Under the pieces are notes generated by a model. That model worked only from the letters and a program-made list of their open reading frames with translations. It ran no database searches and had not been told where the DNA came from. The translations under genes and the position numbers were made by a program. 64,000 nucleotides of DNA from Streptomyces sulphureus DSM 40104 (GTDB taxonomy: Bacteria > Actinomycetota > Actinomycetes > Streptomycetales > Streptomycetaceae). This document shows, in pieces, positions 54,447 through 63,995 of this stretch. The stretch lies in NCBI RefSeq assembly GCF_000381025.1, contig NZ_KB905819.1, positions 248,001 to 312,000 of the forward strand, in the 5' to 3' direction. Within the stretch, counting starts at the first letter, position 1. Every line of letters begins with the position of its first letter.

Positions 54447-57400
54447 ATGACGCGTGCAGAGCAGCCAACGGGCGCGAACCCCACACCCGACGACGCCCTC
54501 GCCGCTGAGTCTCGCGACGGCGCCGTGGGGGCGCTGTTGCGCTTCCCGCCGTTGCGGCGGCTGTGGAGTGCTCAGTTCGCCGGCGGGATCGGCGACATCC
54601 TGGGCCTCCTGGTGCTGGTCCTGCTGGCGGTGCAGGCCGCCACCGTCCATGCGATCAGCGGGGACCCGATCTTCGGCGGCGGGTACCGCGACATCGCGCT
54701 GGTCGTCGCCGTCGTCCTCGGCGTGCGCCTGCTCGCCGTCCTCCTCTTCGGCGCGGTGCTCCTCGGGCCCGTATCGGCGCTCGTCAACCAGGAGAAGAAG
54801 ATCCTCGACCGGCGCTGGACGCTCTTCGGGACGCTCGCGTTCCGCGCCGCCGCGCTGATCGTCGCGCCGCTCTGGATCGACTGGACCCCGGGCAGCGCGT
54901 TCGCGTTGATCCTCGTGACGGTCTTCACCACCGGTGTCGCCGAGCGCCTCGCCACCGTCACGAGGGACGCCGTCGCCCCGGCGCTGCTTCCGGAGCCGCC
55001 GCCCGGACTCGCCGGCGCCGAGCGGGAGTTCAACGGCATCACGCTGCGCCCCGTCCCCGACCACCGCGAGGCGCTCGGGCGGCTCTGGCTGCGCACCGGC
55101 TTCGGCGCGCTGCCGCTCGCCGCGACCGCCCTCGTCGTGGCGACCCTCGTCGGCAACCTTCTCGGCGCCGGCGTCGCCTGGTTCGCCGACCACCAGGCCG
55201 CGCTCGCCTCGTACATCGCGGCCGGCCTCCTCGCCGCCGGTGCCTCGCTCACCTACTTCCTCGCCCTCCCCGACACCCCGACCTCCCGTCCGCGGTCCCC
55301 GTTGGAGGGCCTGCGTCGGCCTCGGTCGGCCGAGGGGACGGAGAAGGGGCGCACAGGTGCCGTCGGGCTGCTCGTGCTCGCCGGCTCCGCCGTCGGGGGC
55401 GCTCTGGCCGGGGCCGTCGGGCTCGCCGTGCTCGAGGCGTTCGACCTCGGCGGCGGTCCCGTCGCGTTCGGGCTGCTGGTGCTCGGGCTCACCGCCGGCG
55501 CGGTGGCGGGAGTTCGCCTCGCTCCCCGGACGCTGCCCGCGCTCTCCCGGCGCCGGCTGCTGCCGCTCTCGCTCGCCCTCACCGGCGTCGCGCTGCTGTG
55601 CATGGGGCTCGTCCCCGACACGGCCACCGTGCTCGTGCTCTCCGTACTCGCGGGAGCAACCGCCGGTGTGGCGGCGAACACCGCCCACGCCCTCCTCGAC
55701 CAGGAGACCGAGGAGTCCCGTCGGGCCAGGACCACCGCGCACCTCCAGGCCGTCGTCCGGCTCACCGTCGCGATCTGCGCCGTGGCGGCGCCCGTGCTCG
55801 CGGCGTTCATCGGCCGGCACCGCGTGGAGAGCGGCGAATTCGTCTTCGCGCACGGCGGTGCCTCCTTCACGCTGATGCTCATCGGTGCACTGCTGCTGCC
55901 CGTCGCCGCCCTCGTCCTCGGCCGGCTCGACGACCGGCAGGGCGTGCCGCTCCGCCGGGACCTCGCGGACGCCTTCGGGGCCGACACCTCGGGCCGGGCA
56001 CCGTCGGAGCACGGCTTCTTCCTCGTCCTCGAAGGAGGGGACGGCGCGGGCAAGTCCACGCAGGTCGAGGCGCTCGCCGAGTGGCTCAAGGGCAAGGGTC
56101 ACGAGGTCGTCGTCACCAGGGAGCCCGGCGCGACGCCGATCGGCAAGCGCCTTCGCTCCATCCTGCTCGACGTCTCCTCGGCGGGCCTCTCCCACCGGAC
56201 GGAGGCCCTCCTCTACGCCGCGGACCGCGCGGAGCACGTCGACACCGTCGTGCGTCCTGCCCTGGAGCGCGGCGCCGTCGTCCTCTCCGACCGGTACATC
56301 GACTCCTCCGTCGCCTACCAGGGCGCCGGCAGAGACCTCGCGCCGAGCGACATCGCGCGCATCTCGCGGTGGGCGACGGACGGCCTCGTCCCGCACCTCA
56401 CCGTGCTCCTCGACGTCGTGCCGCAGACGGCCCGCGAACGCTTCACCGAGGCGCCGGACCGCCTGGAGTCCGAGCCGCCCGAGTTCCACGAGCGGGTTCG
56501 CGCGGGCTTCCTCACCCTCGCCGCCGCCGACCCTGCCAGGTACCTCGTCGTCGACGCCGCGCAGGCCCCGGAGACGGTCACCACCGCGGTCCAGCACCGT
56601 GTCGACCAGGTCCTGCCGCTCTCGGAGGCCGAGAAGCAGGCGCAGGAGGAGGCCCGCAAGGCAGCCGAGGAGGAGGCACGCCGGAAGGCCGAGGAGGAGC
56701 GCAAGCGCAAGGAGGAAGAGGAGCGCCTGGAGCGCGAACGCCAGGAGCAGCTGGAGAAGTTGCGCGCCGAGGAGGAGGAGCGCAAGCGGCGCGAGGCCGA
56801 GTTCCAGAAGCAGCAGGAGGAGGCCCGTCAGGCCGAGGAGGCGAGGCGCAGAGCCGAGGAGGAACGCCGGCGTCAGGAGGAGGAAGAGCGCAGGGAGCGC
56901 GAGCGCCGCGAGGCGGAGGAGCGCGCGTACCAGGAGGAGCAGGAGCGGCTCCGCCGGCGCAAGGCCGAGGAGGAACGGCTCCGCGCCGAGGCCGAGGAGC
57001 GCCGGCAGGAACGCCAGCGCAAGGCGGAGGAGGCGCTGCTCCGCACCGAGCGTGCGCGCGAGGCCGAGCAGCAGCGGGAGGCCCCGTCCGCCGCACCCGA
57101 CGGCACCGAGGCCGACACGACGAAGCTCCCCCAGGTCCCCGGTGCGGGCACGGGGCGGCGGCACTCCCTCTCGAAGGAGCCGAAGGCCGAGTGGCCCTCC
57201 TCGGACGAGACGCGCCCGCTCCCGCAGGCCGAGTGGCCGGGGGAGGAGACGACCGTCCTGCCTCAGGTGCCGGGGGAGGAGGCGCCGCGTCCCGAGGGCT
57301 CGGAGGCTGACACCGCCGAGTGGCAGTTCCGCCGCGAAGGCTTCGCTGCCGCCGAGTTCGAGGAGCGCACGCGCGAGATGCCGCAGGTGGCCCCGGAGGA

Positions 57401-57566
57401 GGAGAAGCCTCGCCGCCCGCGCCCCGAGTGGGCGGAGGAGACCCCGCTCGACGACGTCCCCTCGCTCGCCGACGAACTCCTCGGCCCGCACGACGACGAC
57501 TGGCAGCGTCCCGAGGAGGAACGGCCCGGGCAGGAGGGCGGCGAGGACGGTCGGCGGGAGCGCTGA
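54447..57566 (+). CDS. tmk: Thymidylate kinase fused to a transporter-like membrane domain and a long coiled coil
   Basis: A 1039-residue three-part protein. Residues about 25-500 form a membrane domain of roughly ten or more helices, MFS-like (LRFPPLRRLWSAQFAGGIGD near the start). Residues 523-725 are dTMP kinase: FFLVLEGGDGAGKST (P-loop 530-537), VTREPGATPIGKRLRSILLD, the DR motif in VVLSDRYIDSSVAYQGAGRD. It makes dTDP for DNA synthesis. Residues about 725-880 are an uninterrupted Glu/Arg/Lys/Ala coiled coil, and the rest is acidic with repeated LPQ motifs (TTKLPQVPG, TTVLPQVPG). Streptomyces orthologs share the fusion. ATG 54447 includes all parts. Followed closely by holB. Confidence 0.95.
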   Translation: MTRAEQPTGANPTPDDALAAESRDGAVGALLRFPPLRRLWSAQFAGGIGDILGLLVLVLLAVQAATVHAISGDPIFGGGYRDIALVVAVVLGVRLLAVLLFGAVLLGPVSALVNQEKKILDRRWTLFGTLAFRAAALIVAPLWIDWTPGSAFALILVTVFTTGVAERLATVTRDAVAPALLPEPPPGLAGAEREFNGITLRPVPDHREALGRLWLRTGFGALPLAATALVVATLVGNLLGAGVAWFADHQAALASYIAAGLLAAGASLTYFLALPDTPTSRPRSPLEGLRRPRSAEGTEKGRTGAVGLLVLAGSAVGGALAGAVGLAVLEAFDLGGGPVAFGLLVLGLTAGAVAGVRLAPRTLPALSRRRLLPLSLALTGVALLCMGLVPDTATVLVLSVLAGATAGVAANTAHALLDQETEESRRARTTAHLQAVVRLTVAICAVAAPVLAAFIGRHRVESGEFVFAHGGASFTLMLIGALLLPVAALVLGRLDDRQGVPLRRDLADAFGADTSGRAPSEHGFFLVLEGGDGAGKSTQVEALAEWLKGKGHEVVVTREPGATPIGKRLRSILLDVSSAGLSHRTEALLYAADRAEHVDTVVRPALERGAVVLSDRYIDSSVAYQGAGRDLAPSDIARISRWATDGLVPHLTVLLDVVPQTARERFTEAPDRLESEPPEFHERVRAGFLTLAAADPARYLVVDAAQAPETVTTAVQHRVDQVLPLSEAEKQAQEEARKAAEEEARRKAEEERKRKEEEERLERERQEQLEKLRAEEEERKRREAEFQKQQEEARQAEEARRRAEEERRRQEEEERRERERREAEERAYQEEQERLRRRKAEEERLRAEAEERRQERQRKAEEALLRTERAREAEQQREAPSAAPDGTEADTTKLPQVPGAGTGRRHSLSKEPKAEWPSSDETRPLPQAEWPGEETTVLPQVPGEEAPRPEGSEADTAEWQFRREGFAAAEFEERTREMPQVAPEEEKPRRPRPEWAEETPLDDVPSLADELLGPHDDDWQRPEEERPGQEGGEDGRRER

Positions 57567-57663
57567 GCCGGAGCGGTGAGCGGCCGTCCGCCGTTGTCAC
57601 CCCCGTCGACGACAATGGGGTGCACGGCGGACGAGCCGTGAGAGCGCGGGAAGGACGTGGACG

Positions 57664-58872
57664 ATGGCTGTCTGGGACGACCTCGTTGGCCAGGAGCGGG
57701 CGACCCGGCAACTCGTGGCTGCCGCCGCCGACGCCGACTCGTTCGTGACGGCCGAGTCGCAGGCGCCGGGCTCGGCGAGGCTCTCGGGCTCATCGATGAC
57801 GCACGCGTGGCTCTTCACGGGGCCGCCCGGCTCCGGAGTCGCCTCCGCCGCCCGCGCGTTCGCCGCCGCGCTCCAGTGTGTCAGTCCTGATCGCGCAGGT
57901 GACGGCCCCGGGTGCGGTTTCTGCGAGGGCTGCCACACGGCCGTCGTCGGGACGCACGCGGACGTCGAGGTAGTCCGTACCGACCTGCTCACCATCGGCG
58001 TCAAGGAGACCCGTGACCTCGTCCGCAGGGCGCAACTCTCCCCTGCGGGCGGGCGCTGGCAGGTGATCGTCCTGGAGGACGCCGACCGCCTCACCGAGGG
58101 CGCGGGGAACGTCCTGCTCAAGGCGATCGAGGAGCCGGCCCCGCGCACGGTGTGGCTGCTGTGCGCCCCCTCGACCGAGGACGTCCTCCCCACCATCCGC
58201 TCCCGCTGCCGCCACCTCGCGCTCCAGACCCCGCCCGTCGGCGCCGTCGCCGAAGCCCTCGTCACGCGGGACGGCATCGAGCCCGAGACCGCCGCCTACG
58301 CCGCCCGCGTCACCCAGGGCCACCTGGAGCGCGCCCGCCGGCTTGCGACGGACGAGCGCGCTCGCCAGCGCCGATCCGCCGTGCTGCGTCTGCCGGTAGA
58401 GGTCGACGAGGTCGGCAGCGCCCTGCGCGCCGCACAGCAGTTGATCGACGCCGCGGCCGAGGACGCCAAGCAGGTCGCCGAGGAGCTCGACGCCACGGAG
58501 ACGGAGGAGCTGCGCGCCGCGCTCGGCGGCGCCGAGGGAAAGCGGATGCCGCGCGGCACGGCGGGCGCGATGAAGGAGCTGGAGGACCGCCAGAAACGCC
58601 GCGCCACGCGCACCCAGCGCGACTCCCTCGACCTCGCCCTCACCGACCTCACCGCCTTCTACCGCGACGTCCTAGCTGACCAGTTGGGCTCCCGCGGCGA
58701 GCTCTCCAGCGTCGACGCCCAGGACGCCGTCCACCGCCTCGCTGCCACCAGTCGGCCGGAGCAGACGCTCCGTCGGATAGAGGCCGTGCTGGAGTGCCGT
58801 ACGGCGCTGAGCCGCAACGTCGCGCCGCTCCTCGCCGTCGAGTCGATGACGATGGCGCTCCGCGCGGGCTGA
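57664..58872 (+). CDS. holB: DNA polymerase III delta' subunit
   Basis: A 402-residue clamp-loader subunit. The AAA+ fold has GPPGSGVASAARAFAA, where the P-loop lysine is missing, as is normal for delta' which does not use ATP. A zinc module follows (CGFCEGCHTAVVGTHADVEV). Motifs VLEDADRLTEGAGNVLLKAI and RSRCRHLALQTP (SRC arginine-finger motif) are present. The C-terminal half is helical. ATG 57664 with GGAAGGA about 11 nt upstream. It lies 97 bp after tmk, a pairing also seen in E. coli. Confidence 0.95.
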   Translation: MAVWDDLVGQERATRQLVAAAADADSFVTAESQAPGSARLSGSSMTHAWLFTGPPGSGVASAARAFAAALQCVSPDRAGDGPGCGFCEGCHTAVVGTHADVEVVRTDLLTIGVKETRDLVRRAQLSPAGGRWQVIVLEDADRLTEGAGNVLLKAIEEPAPRTVWLLCAPSTEDVLPTIRSRCRHLALQTPPVGAVAEALVTRDGIEPETAAYAARVTQGHLERARRLATDERARQRRSAVLRLPVEVDEVGSALRAAQQLIDAAAEDAKQVAEELDATETEELRAALGGAEGKRMPRGTAGAMKELEDRQKRRATRTQRDSLDLALTDLTAFYRDVLADQLGSRGELSSVDAQDAVHRLAATSRPEQTLRRIEAVLECRTALSRNVAPLLAVESMTMALRAG

Positions 58873-59021
58873 GCAAGCGCCGCCCTCGTCGGCGCAGGCG
58901 CGCGCACCGAGGCGCTGGCGCAAGCTGCGTGCGCCCCTGCAGGCCGTGGGAGGGTACGGGAGAAGCACCGGTGAGGACCGGAGCCGCGGGTGGCTCCGTC
59001 CGCGAAACGAGGGGTTGGTCC

Positions 59022-60650
59022 ATGCACTCGAGGCTGCGTATCCGTCCGGGCCGCGGGCGGTCGGCCGCACGCCGCCCCGCCGCCGTGGTACTCGCCGCGG
59101 CGCTCCTCGCTGCCGGCTGCTCGGCCGGCGACGGCGGAGACACCTCGGACGGTTCCTCACGAGGCGCCGGCTCGGGAGCCAAGGACCCGGGCGACCCGGA
59201 GGCGAAGCCGCTCGAGCCCCTTCCCACCGAGGTACCGAAGTCCCTGAAGCCTTACTACGCACAGAAGTTGACGTGGGACTCCTGCGGCCAGACGGGTTTC
59301 GAGTGCGCCGAACTGCGCGCCCCTCTCGACTACGACTCCCCGCGGAAGAGCGAGGAGCTCAAGCTCTCCGTCGTTCGCAAGAAGACCGAGGGCGACGGCC
59401 GGCGCATCGGTTCCCTTCAGGTCAACCCCGGCGGCCCCGGGGGCTCCGCGATCGACTACGTCCAGCAGGCCGCGGCGCTTTCGTACCCGCAGGCGGTGCG
59501 CGACCGCTACGACATCGTCGGCATGGACCCCCGAGGCGTCGCCCGCAGCGAACCGATCGAATGCCTGGACGACGCCGGGATGGACACCTTCACCACGGTC
59601 GACCAGACCCCGGACGACGCCGAGGAGGTCGGCCAACTCACCTCCGCGTACAAGAAGTTCGCCGAGGGGTGCAAGAAGCGCTCGGGCGCGCGCCTAGCAC
59701 ACGTCTCCACCACGGAGGCCGCCCGCGACATGGACCTCCTCCGCAGCGCACTCGGCGACGACAGGCTCTACTACCTGGGCGCCTCCTACGGCACCTACCT
59801 CGGCGCGACGTACGCCGGCCTCTACCCGCAGCGAGCGGGCCGCCTCGTCCTCGACGGCGCGATGGACCCGTCCCTCAGCTCCCTCCGCATCAACCGCGAG
59901 CAGACGGGCGGCTTCGAGACCGCCTTCCGCGCCTTCGCGGAGGACTGCGTGGGCCGTACCGACTGCCCGCTCGGCACCGGCTCGGTGAAGGAGGCGGGCG
60001 AACGCCTCGCCGCCTTCTTCAAGAAGACCGACGCGCACCCCCTCAAGACGGACCAGAAGGGCCGCCGCCTCACCGAGTCGCTCGCGACCACGGGCGTGAT
60101 CCGCGCCATGTACGACGAGGGGAGCTGGCCAGCCCTCCGCGAAGCCCTCAAGGACGCCCAGCGCGGCAACGGATCGTCCCTCCTGATGCTCTCCGACGAC
60201 TACTACGAGCGCTCCCCCGACGGCAGCTACTCCAACATCATGTACGCCAACCCGGCGGTCAACTGCCTCGACATCCCACCCGCGTTCGACGGCCCCGGGG
60301 ACGTCCGCAAGGCGCTCCCCTCCTTCGAGAAGGCGTCCCCCGTCTTCGGCCGCGGCTTCGCCTGGGCAGCACTCAACTGCGCGTACTGGCAGACCGACCC
60401 GGCGGACGAGCCCCACACCATCGAGGCGAAGGACGCCGCCCCCATCGTCGTCGTCGGCACCACCAGGGACCCGGCGACCCCCTACCGCTGGGCAGAGGGC
60501 CTCGCCGCCCAACTCTCCTCGGCCCGCCTCCTCACCTACGACGGCGACGGCCACACCGCCTACCTCCGCGGCAGCTCCTGCATCGACTCCGCCATCAACG
60601 ACTACCTCCTCTCCAACAAGCCCCCCAAGGACGGCACCACCTGCTCCTGA
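59022..60650 (+). CDS. Secreted tripeptidyl-aminopeptidase-like lipoprotein
   Basis: A 542-residue exported alpha/beta-hydrolase of the Tap/Slp family. The signal peptide ends in a lipobox (LAAALLAAGCSAG, Cys about residue 33). Motifs: VNPGGPGGSAIDY (oxyanion), Ser255 in YLGASYGTYLGATYAG, then a TAP-like C-terminal domain with VVVGTTRDPATPYRWA (Asp) and TYDGDGHTAYLRGSSC (His). It cuts tripeptides or aminoacyl groups from peptides outside the cell. Start ATG 59022. It is the last core gene before tRNA-Thr and the right-hand accessory stretch. Confidence 0.93.
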   Translation: MHSRLRIRPGRGRSAARRPAAVVLAAALLAAGCSAGDGGDTSDGSSRGAGSGAKDPGDPEAKPLEPLPTEVPKSLKPYYAQKLTWDSCGQTGFECAELRAPLDYDSPRKSEELKLSVVRKKTEGDGRRIGSLQVNPGGPGGSAIDYVQQAAALSYPQAVRDRYDIVGMDPRGVARSEPIECLDDAGMDTFTTVDQTPDDAEEVGQLTSAYKKFAEGCKKRSGARLAHVSTTEAARDMDLLRSALGDDRLYYLGASYGTYLGATYAGLYPQRAGRLVLDGAMDPSLSSLRINREQTGGFETAFRAFAEDCVGRTDCPLGTGSVKEAGERLAAFFKKTDAHPLKTDQKGRRLTESLATTGVIRAMYDEGSWPALREALKDAQRGNGSSLLMLSDDYYERSPDGSYSNIMYANPAVNCLDIPPAFDGPGDVRKALPSFEKASPVFGRGFAWAALNCAYWQTDPADEPHTIEAKDAAPIVVVGTTRDPATPYRWAEGLAAQLSSARLLTYDGDGHTAYLRGSSCIDSAINDYLLSNKPPKDGTTCS

Positions 60651-60727
60651 CCCCCACCAGGGCCGGTCGGAACCACCCACGACAACCCTGTAGACTTACG
60701 TTCGCCGCAGCCCCGACGGGCTGCCAC

Positions 60728-60801
60728 GCCGCCTTAGCTCAGTCGGCCAGAGCGACGCACTCGTAATGCGTAGGTCGGGGGTTCGACTCCCCCAGGCGGC
60801 T
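60728..60801 (+). tRNA. tRNA-Thr (CGT anticodon)
   Basis: A 74-nt tRNA with acceptor GCCGCCT pairing to AGGCGGC and discriminator T. The anticodon arm ACGCA-CTCGTAA-TGCGT gives CGT (reads ACG threonine codons). The T arm contains GTTCGACTC. No CCA is encoded. Its 3' end faces the accessory stretch to the right. Confidence 0.95.
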
Positions 60802-60807
60802 CACTTA

Positions 60808-60840
60808 AGGGCCAGGTCAGATGCCTTCTGACCTGGCCCT
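60808..60840 (+). terminator. Terminator after tRNA-Thr
   Basis: A perfect 13-bp inverted repeat (AGGGCCAGGTCAG and CTGACCTGGCCCT, loop of 7) followed by TTTG, 6 bp past the tRNA. Confidence 0.88.
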
Positions 60841-61075
60841 TTGTCGTGTCCGGGGGTTTCGGGGCGTGGCGAGCTGCGTCCGCCGAAGGGCTTTGCGTGA
60901 GCGATGCGTGAGCGGAGGGGGTTCGGTGCCTCGGAGTGCTGCCGCAACGATCACGACATTGCAGCGTCCCGACAGGCGCAGGACTTGCCGATCTCACGGG
61001 TTCAAGCTCGGCGAGGTGTGTCAGTAGCCTCTTGTACGGTGAGGCCGTTGGTCAGCTGATCCATAGGGGGCGGGG
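60841..61075. other. Gap between tRNA-Thr and the toxin gene
   Basis: No supported gene. The sequence is less GC-rich than the core. AGGGGGCGGGG just ahead of the TTG at 61076 can serve as a ribosome-binding site. No copy of the tRNA 3' end was seen. Confidence 0.35.
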
Positions 61076-62622
61076 TTGACCCTTCGACACCAGAGCGAGA
61101 ACTTCGTGAACGCGTCCTGGCGGCTGGTCGACCTGCGTGACTTGATCTACAACGCGATTGGTCTGCTGTTCACGGAGCTGAAGGACAAGGGCGGCATGGC
61201 GGGGGATGACGGCGCCGGCCGTGCCTTCGCCACCGTTTACAAGCCTGCGGTCCAGGCCGTGTTCGACCAGGCCGGTTACGCCCACGTCGTGATGGCTTCA
61301 GGAGCAGGAGTACTGCTCCGGTCGGCGGAGAACTTCCTGAAGAACGACAGCCGCGTCGCGGCTGACCTCCTCGGACAAAGTCCGGAGGCGCCCGGCATCG
61401 GCCCACAGCCCTCCGGGCCCGACTGCACGGCCCGGGCCAGTCACCAGGCCGAGGATCTGCCCGGCGTCGTCGGCGAGACGAGCTGGACCGACCAGTACCT
61501 CCTCAGCCAGCGCTTCCACGGCGCGGCGGACAAGCTCCGTGCCGTTGCCGGGACATGGCGCAGCGCCGGCCGCCTGTTGGGCGATGTGTACTGGGATGCA
61601 GAGGCTGCTTGGAAGAAGGCCACCCTGAACCAGGCCGGAGAGACGGCGGATGCTGCGGAGAACTTCTTCAAGAAGTTCGTCGGCAAGCAGGCTCCCCCCT
61701 CAGTGATGTCAGCGAAAACGACACGCTCCTCGCGAATCTGCCCGCCGCGTGCAAGCTGCTCGCCAACGCCTGTGAGGCATACGCGGATCACGTCGAGACT
61801 GCTGAGCGCCGCATCCCGCAGGAGGCGGATCCGATTCTGGGCGAACCCCTCCCGGTCTGGGACAGAACCCAGTTCGGCGGTGAAGGCCACGACGGCGGTC
61901 TGCACGAGCTGGTCGCCGGAGACTCACGTATCGCCAAACTCGGCAACATACCCCACGCATTGGACAGTTCCCGGCAGCAGGTGAAGATGCCGCGCCTCGA
62001 TGAGGACTCGGGCCTGCTTCCCTCGCTGCCTTTGCCGCTCGCCCCCTTGGTGCGGGTACCCACGCTCGTCCCGGCCGCTTATCACCCGCCCCAACCCGGT
62101 GTCCGAGTACAGCCGGTCGCCCCGCCCAGCCCGCCGGATCCGCGCTTCCCAACCCTCTCCCCGCCCGAGCACCAGAGTTTTCAGACCTGGCTGTCCTCCT
62201 TGCGGCCCGGCGACGTCTCCGGTGGCAAGCCGGCCGAGGTCGCCTACCAGAAGCGGGTGGCCGGGTATCCGGAGTACGAGGTGCCCATCCCGCTTGGCAT
62301 CAGCGCGAACAGCACCCTCATGGTGGACGGTATGAGGGATCGCGACGGCATGGCCGTCGAGGCCAAGTACGTCAACAAGACCGACCAGCAGTGCTATCGC
62401 TCCCTGGACGAGCTGCGGGAAAATCACCAGAGCAGCAAGAAGGACTTCCTGTACGCGAAGGACCGCCAAGAGCTGGTCAAGTACAACGCCGCACTCCATG
62501 ACCCGCGGAACACAGAGCTGCGCGGGGTGGAGACGGTGACGAACAACCGTGAATCTGTCGCCTATTGGCGCGTGATGATGGCCGCCTACGGGGTCAAGGG
62601 CTACGCGCGCCACGTTCCCTGA
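61076..62622 (+). pseudogene. Polymorphic toxin, WXG-like N-terminus and restriction-endonuclease-fold C-terminus, frameshifted
   Basis: Two frames together make one protein of about 515 residues. The first part (61076 to about 61699, TTG start) is helical with WRLVDLRDLIYNAIGLLFTE and AAENFFKKFVGKQAPP, like secreted WXG/ESX-type toxin heads. It then needs a shift into the -1 frame at a run of six C (61694-61699). The second part continues with SDVSENDTLLANLPAACKLL, a Pro-rich linker, and ends in a Tox-REase-2-like nuclease domain (VDGMRDRDGMAVEAKYVNKT, then DFLYAKDRQELVKYNAALHD). The D...EAK pattern is the nuclease core. Missing one C in the run explains the break; sequencing error, true decay and slippage are all possible. 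A small gene after it is the likely immunity gene. Confidence 0.8.
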
Positions 62623-62689
62623 CAGGCACCGCCGGAAAGAGAGTTGGCACCACCCATGGACCCTGCCGAGATCGGCCGAGCTCCGCACG

Positions 62690-63106
62690 ATGTACGTATT
62701 CGGACCTGCTGACGGCCAGAGCTGGGGCCTGACCTTCGACGGTCTGAGCACCGCCCTGCGAGCCCGTACGCCAGAGGAGTTCGTGCGCATCGACGAGGAG
62801 CCGCAGGGCCCTGCCCCCGGCGGGCCATCGATGCTCTTCGGCTTCACGCTGGAAGGCGAGACGCTTGAAGGCATCGCGGCGGAGAAGCCAGAAGGCGCCT
62901 CGCTCCTCGACTCCACCACAGAAACGGCGGCCGACTTCGCTCTCTGGCTCAGGGAGAACATCGCCCCGGCGGGGAGCGCCATGGTGTTCAACACCGAGTG
63001 GGGCCTGGAAGAGGACCTGCCGGACACGCACCTCCCGGAGGAGTCCCGTGAAGCCATGATCGCGGCCTTCGTCCAGCACCTCGAAGACACCGGGAACCTC
63101 GACTGA
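62690..63106 (+). CDS. Putative immunity protein of the nuclease toxin
   Basis: A 138-residue acidic, soluble protein starting 67 bp after the toxin. Segments: MYVFGPADGQSWGLTFDGLS, ETAADFALWLRENIAPAGSA, ESREAMIAAFVQHLEDTGNL. I do not recognise the family; position, size and acidity fit an immunity protein that blocks a basic nuclease. ATG 62690 has no good ribosome-binding site. ATG 62656 upstream would start MDPAEIGRAPHDVR but is in another frame, so a second small frameshift here is possible. Confidence 0.7.
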   Translation: MYVFGPADGQSWGLTFDGLSTALRARTPEEFVRIDEEPQGPAPGGPSMLFGFTLEGETLEGIAAEKPEGASLLDSTTETAADFALWLRENIAPAGSAMVFNTEWGLEEDLPDTHLPEESREAMIAAFVQHLEDTGNLD

Positions 63107-63248
63107 ACGACTCCGAGGACAACGGCGTGCCGACGGGGAGGCTGCGGTGTTTGCCGCGAAACGACACTCGGACGGTGCCGCCGCTGTTGTACGAGTGGGA
63201 ACAATCGGGCCGGATGCGCACAGCATTTCGACGTCGATTCCCTGGGGG

Positions 63249-63995
63249 TCATTGCGCCTCGGCCGGATCATCGTCGAAGGCGAAGCTCAGCACCTCGTCG
63301 CGCAGACCTGCCACCACTTCTGCGTTGCGCAGCAATATCTTGGGCTCGTAGGTGAACGTCATCCTCAGGCGAGACATCCGCTCAAGGACCTCTTCGTCGG
63401 TCAGCTGCTCCGTCCACGCTGTAATGTCCGCAGCACTCGGAGCACCTTCGATCTGGCCGATCAGGTCGATGAGTCCGGGCCGGGCGATGGCAGCGCCCAG
63501 GCGCTGCTTGTGTCGCTCAGAGGCTGAGATCGTCGAGCCGGCCGCTATAGCAGCGCGCTCGTCCTCCTGCCCGACAGAGATTTCGTAGCGCGTCGGCAAT
63601 GCGGGCTCGGGCAAGTCCCCGCCAGCGATGAGGCGCGGCACCGCCTGAGTTCGGATCCACCAGGAGATCTCGTCGAGCTCCGTCATCAGCACGGGCCAGC
63701 GGTCCGTGCCCGGCCTGTTGATTCCGACCGTTGGGAATAGGGTCACAGGCACTTGAGTGCCCAGCGGCGTCTCGGCGATGACGTCGCCGACGCGGATCGG
63801 CTCCTCGGGTCTGGCCGGCAGATCCCGCATGGAGCGCGGCAACTGGTCGTCCCGGTACATGGCCGCGAGCCGGACCGCCGTGATCGCCGGCGTCCGGTGC
63901 TTCGCGTGGTTCGTGTGGAGCGTCAGGCGAGCCAAGGGGTGGCTGTGCGGTTCGTTGACGCGCTGGAAGGGTTGGAGGTTTTCGATCCTGCGCAC
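63249..63995 (-). CDS. Unknown protein at the right edge
   Basis: A minus-strand frame of about 248 codons, open up to the window edge, so the start (GTG 63995) may not be the true one; ATG 63860 is another candidate. I do not recognise the family. Visible segments: FQRVNEPHSHPLARLTLHTN, DELISWW-like ELDEISWWIRTQAVPRL, LTDEEVLERMSRLRMTFTYE and an acidic end FAFDDDPAEAQ. It is mostly helical with no membrane segment. It is convergent with the immunity gene and belongs to the lower-GC accessory stretch. Confidence 0.6.
   Translation of the reverse strand: MRRIENLQPFQRVNEPHSHPLARLTLHTNHAKHRTPAITAVRLAAMYRDDQLPRSMRDLPARPEEPIRVGDVIAETPLGTQVPVTLFPTVGINRPGTDRWPVLMTELDEISWWIRTQAVPRLIAGGDLPEPALPTRYEISVGQEDERAAIAAGSTISASERHKQRLGAAIARPGLIDLIGQIEGAPSAADITAWTEQLTDEEVLERMSRLRMTFTYEPKILLRNAEVVAGLRDEVLSFAFDDDPAEAQ

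Noticed and set aside
53778..57491. A 1237-codon open frame antisense to topA/tmk
   Set aside because: Crosses gene boundaries and is built of Leu/Arg/Glu runs opposite a coiled coil; no support as a gene.
57840..57900. Missing P-loop lysine in HolB as a damaged ATP site
   Set aside because: Delta' subunits of clamp loaders normally lack ATP binding; this is expected.
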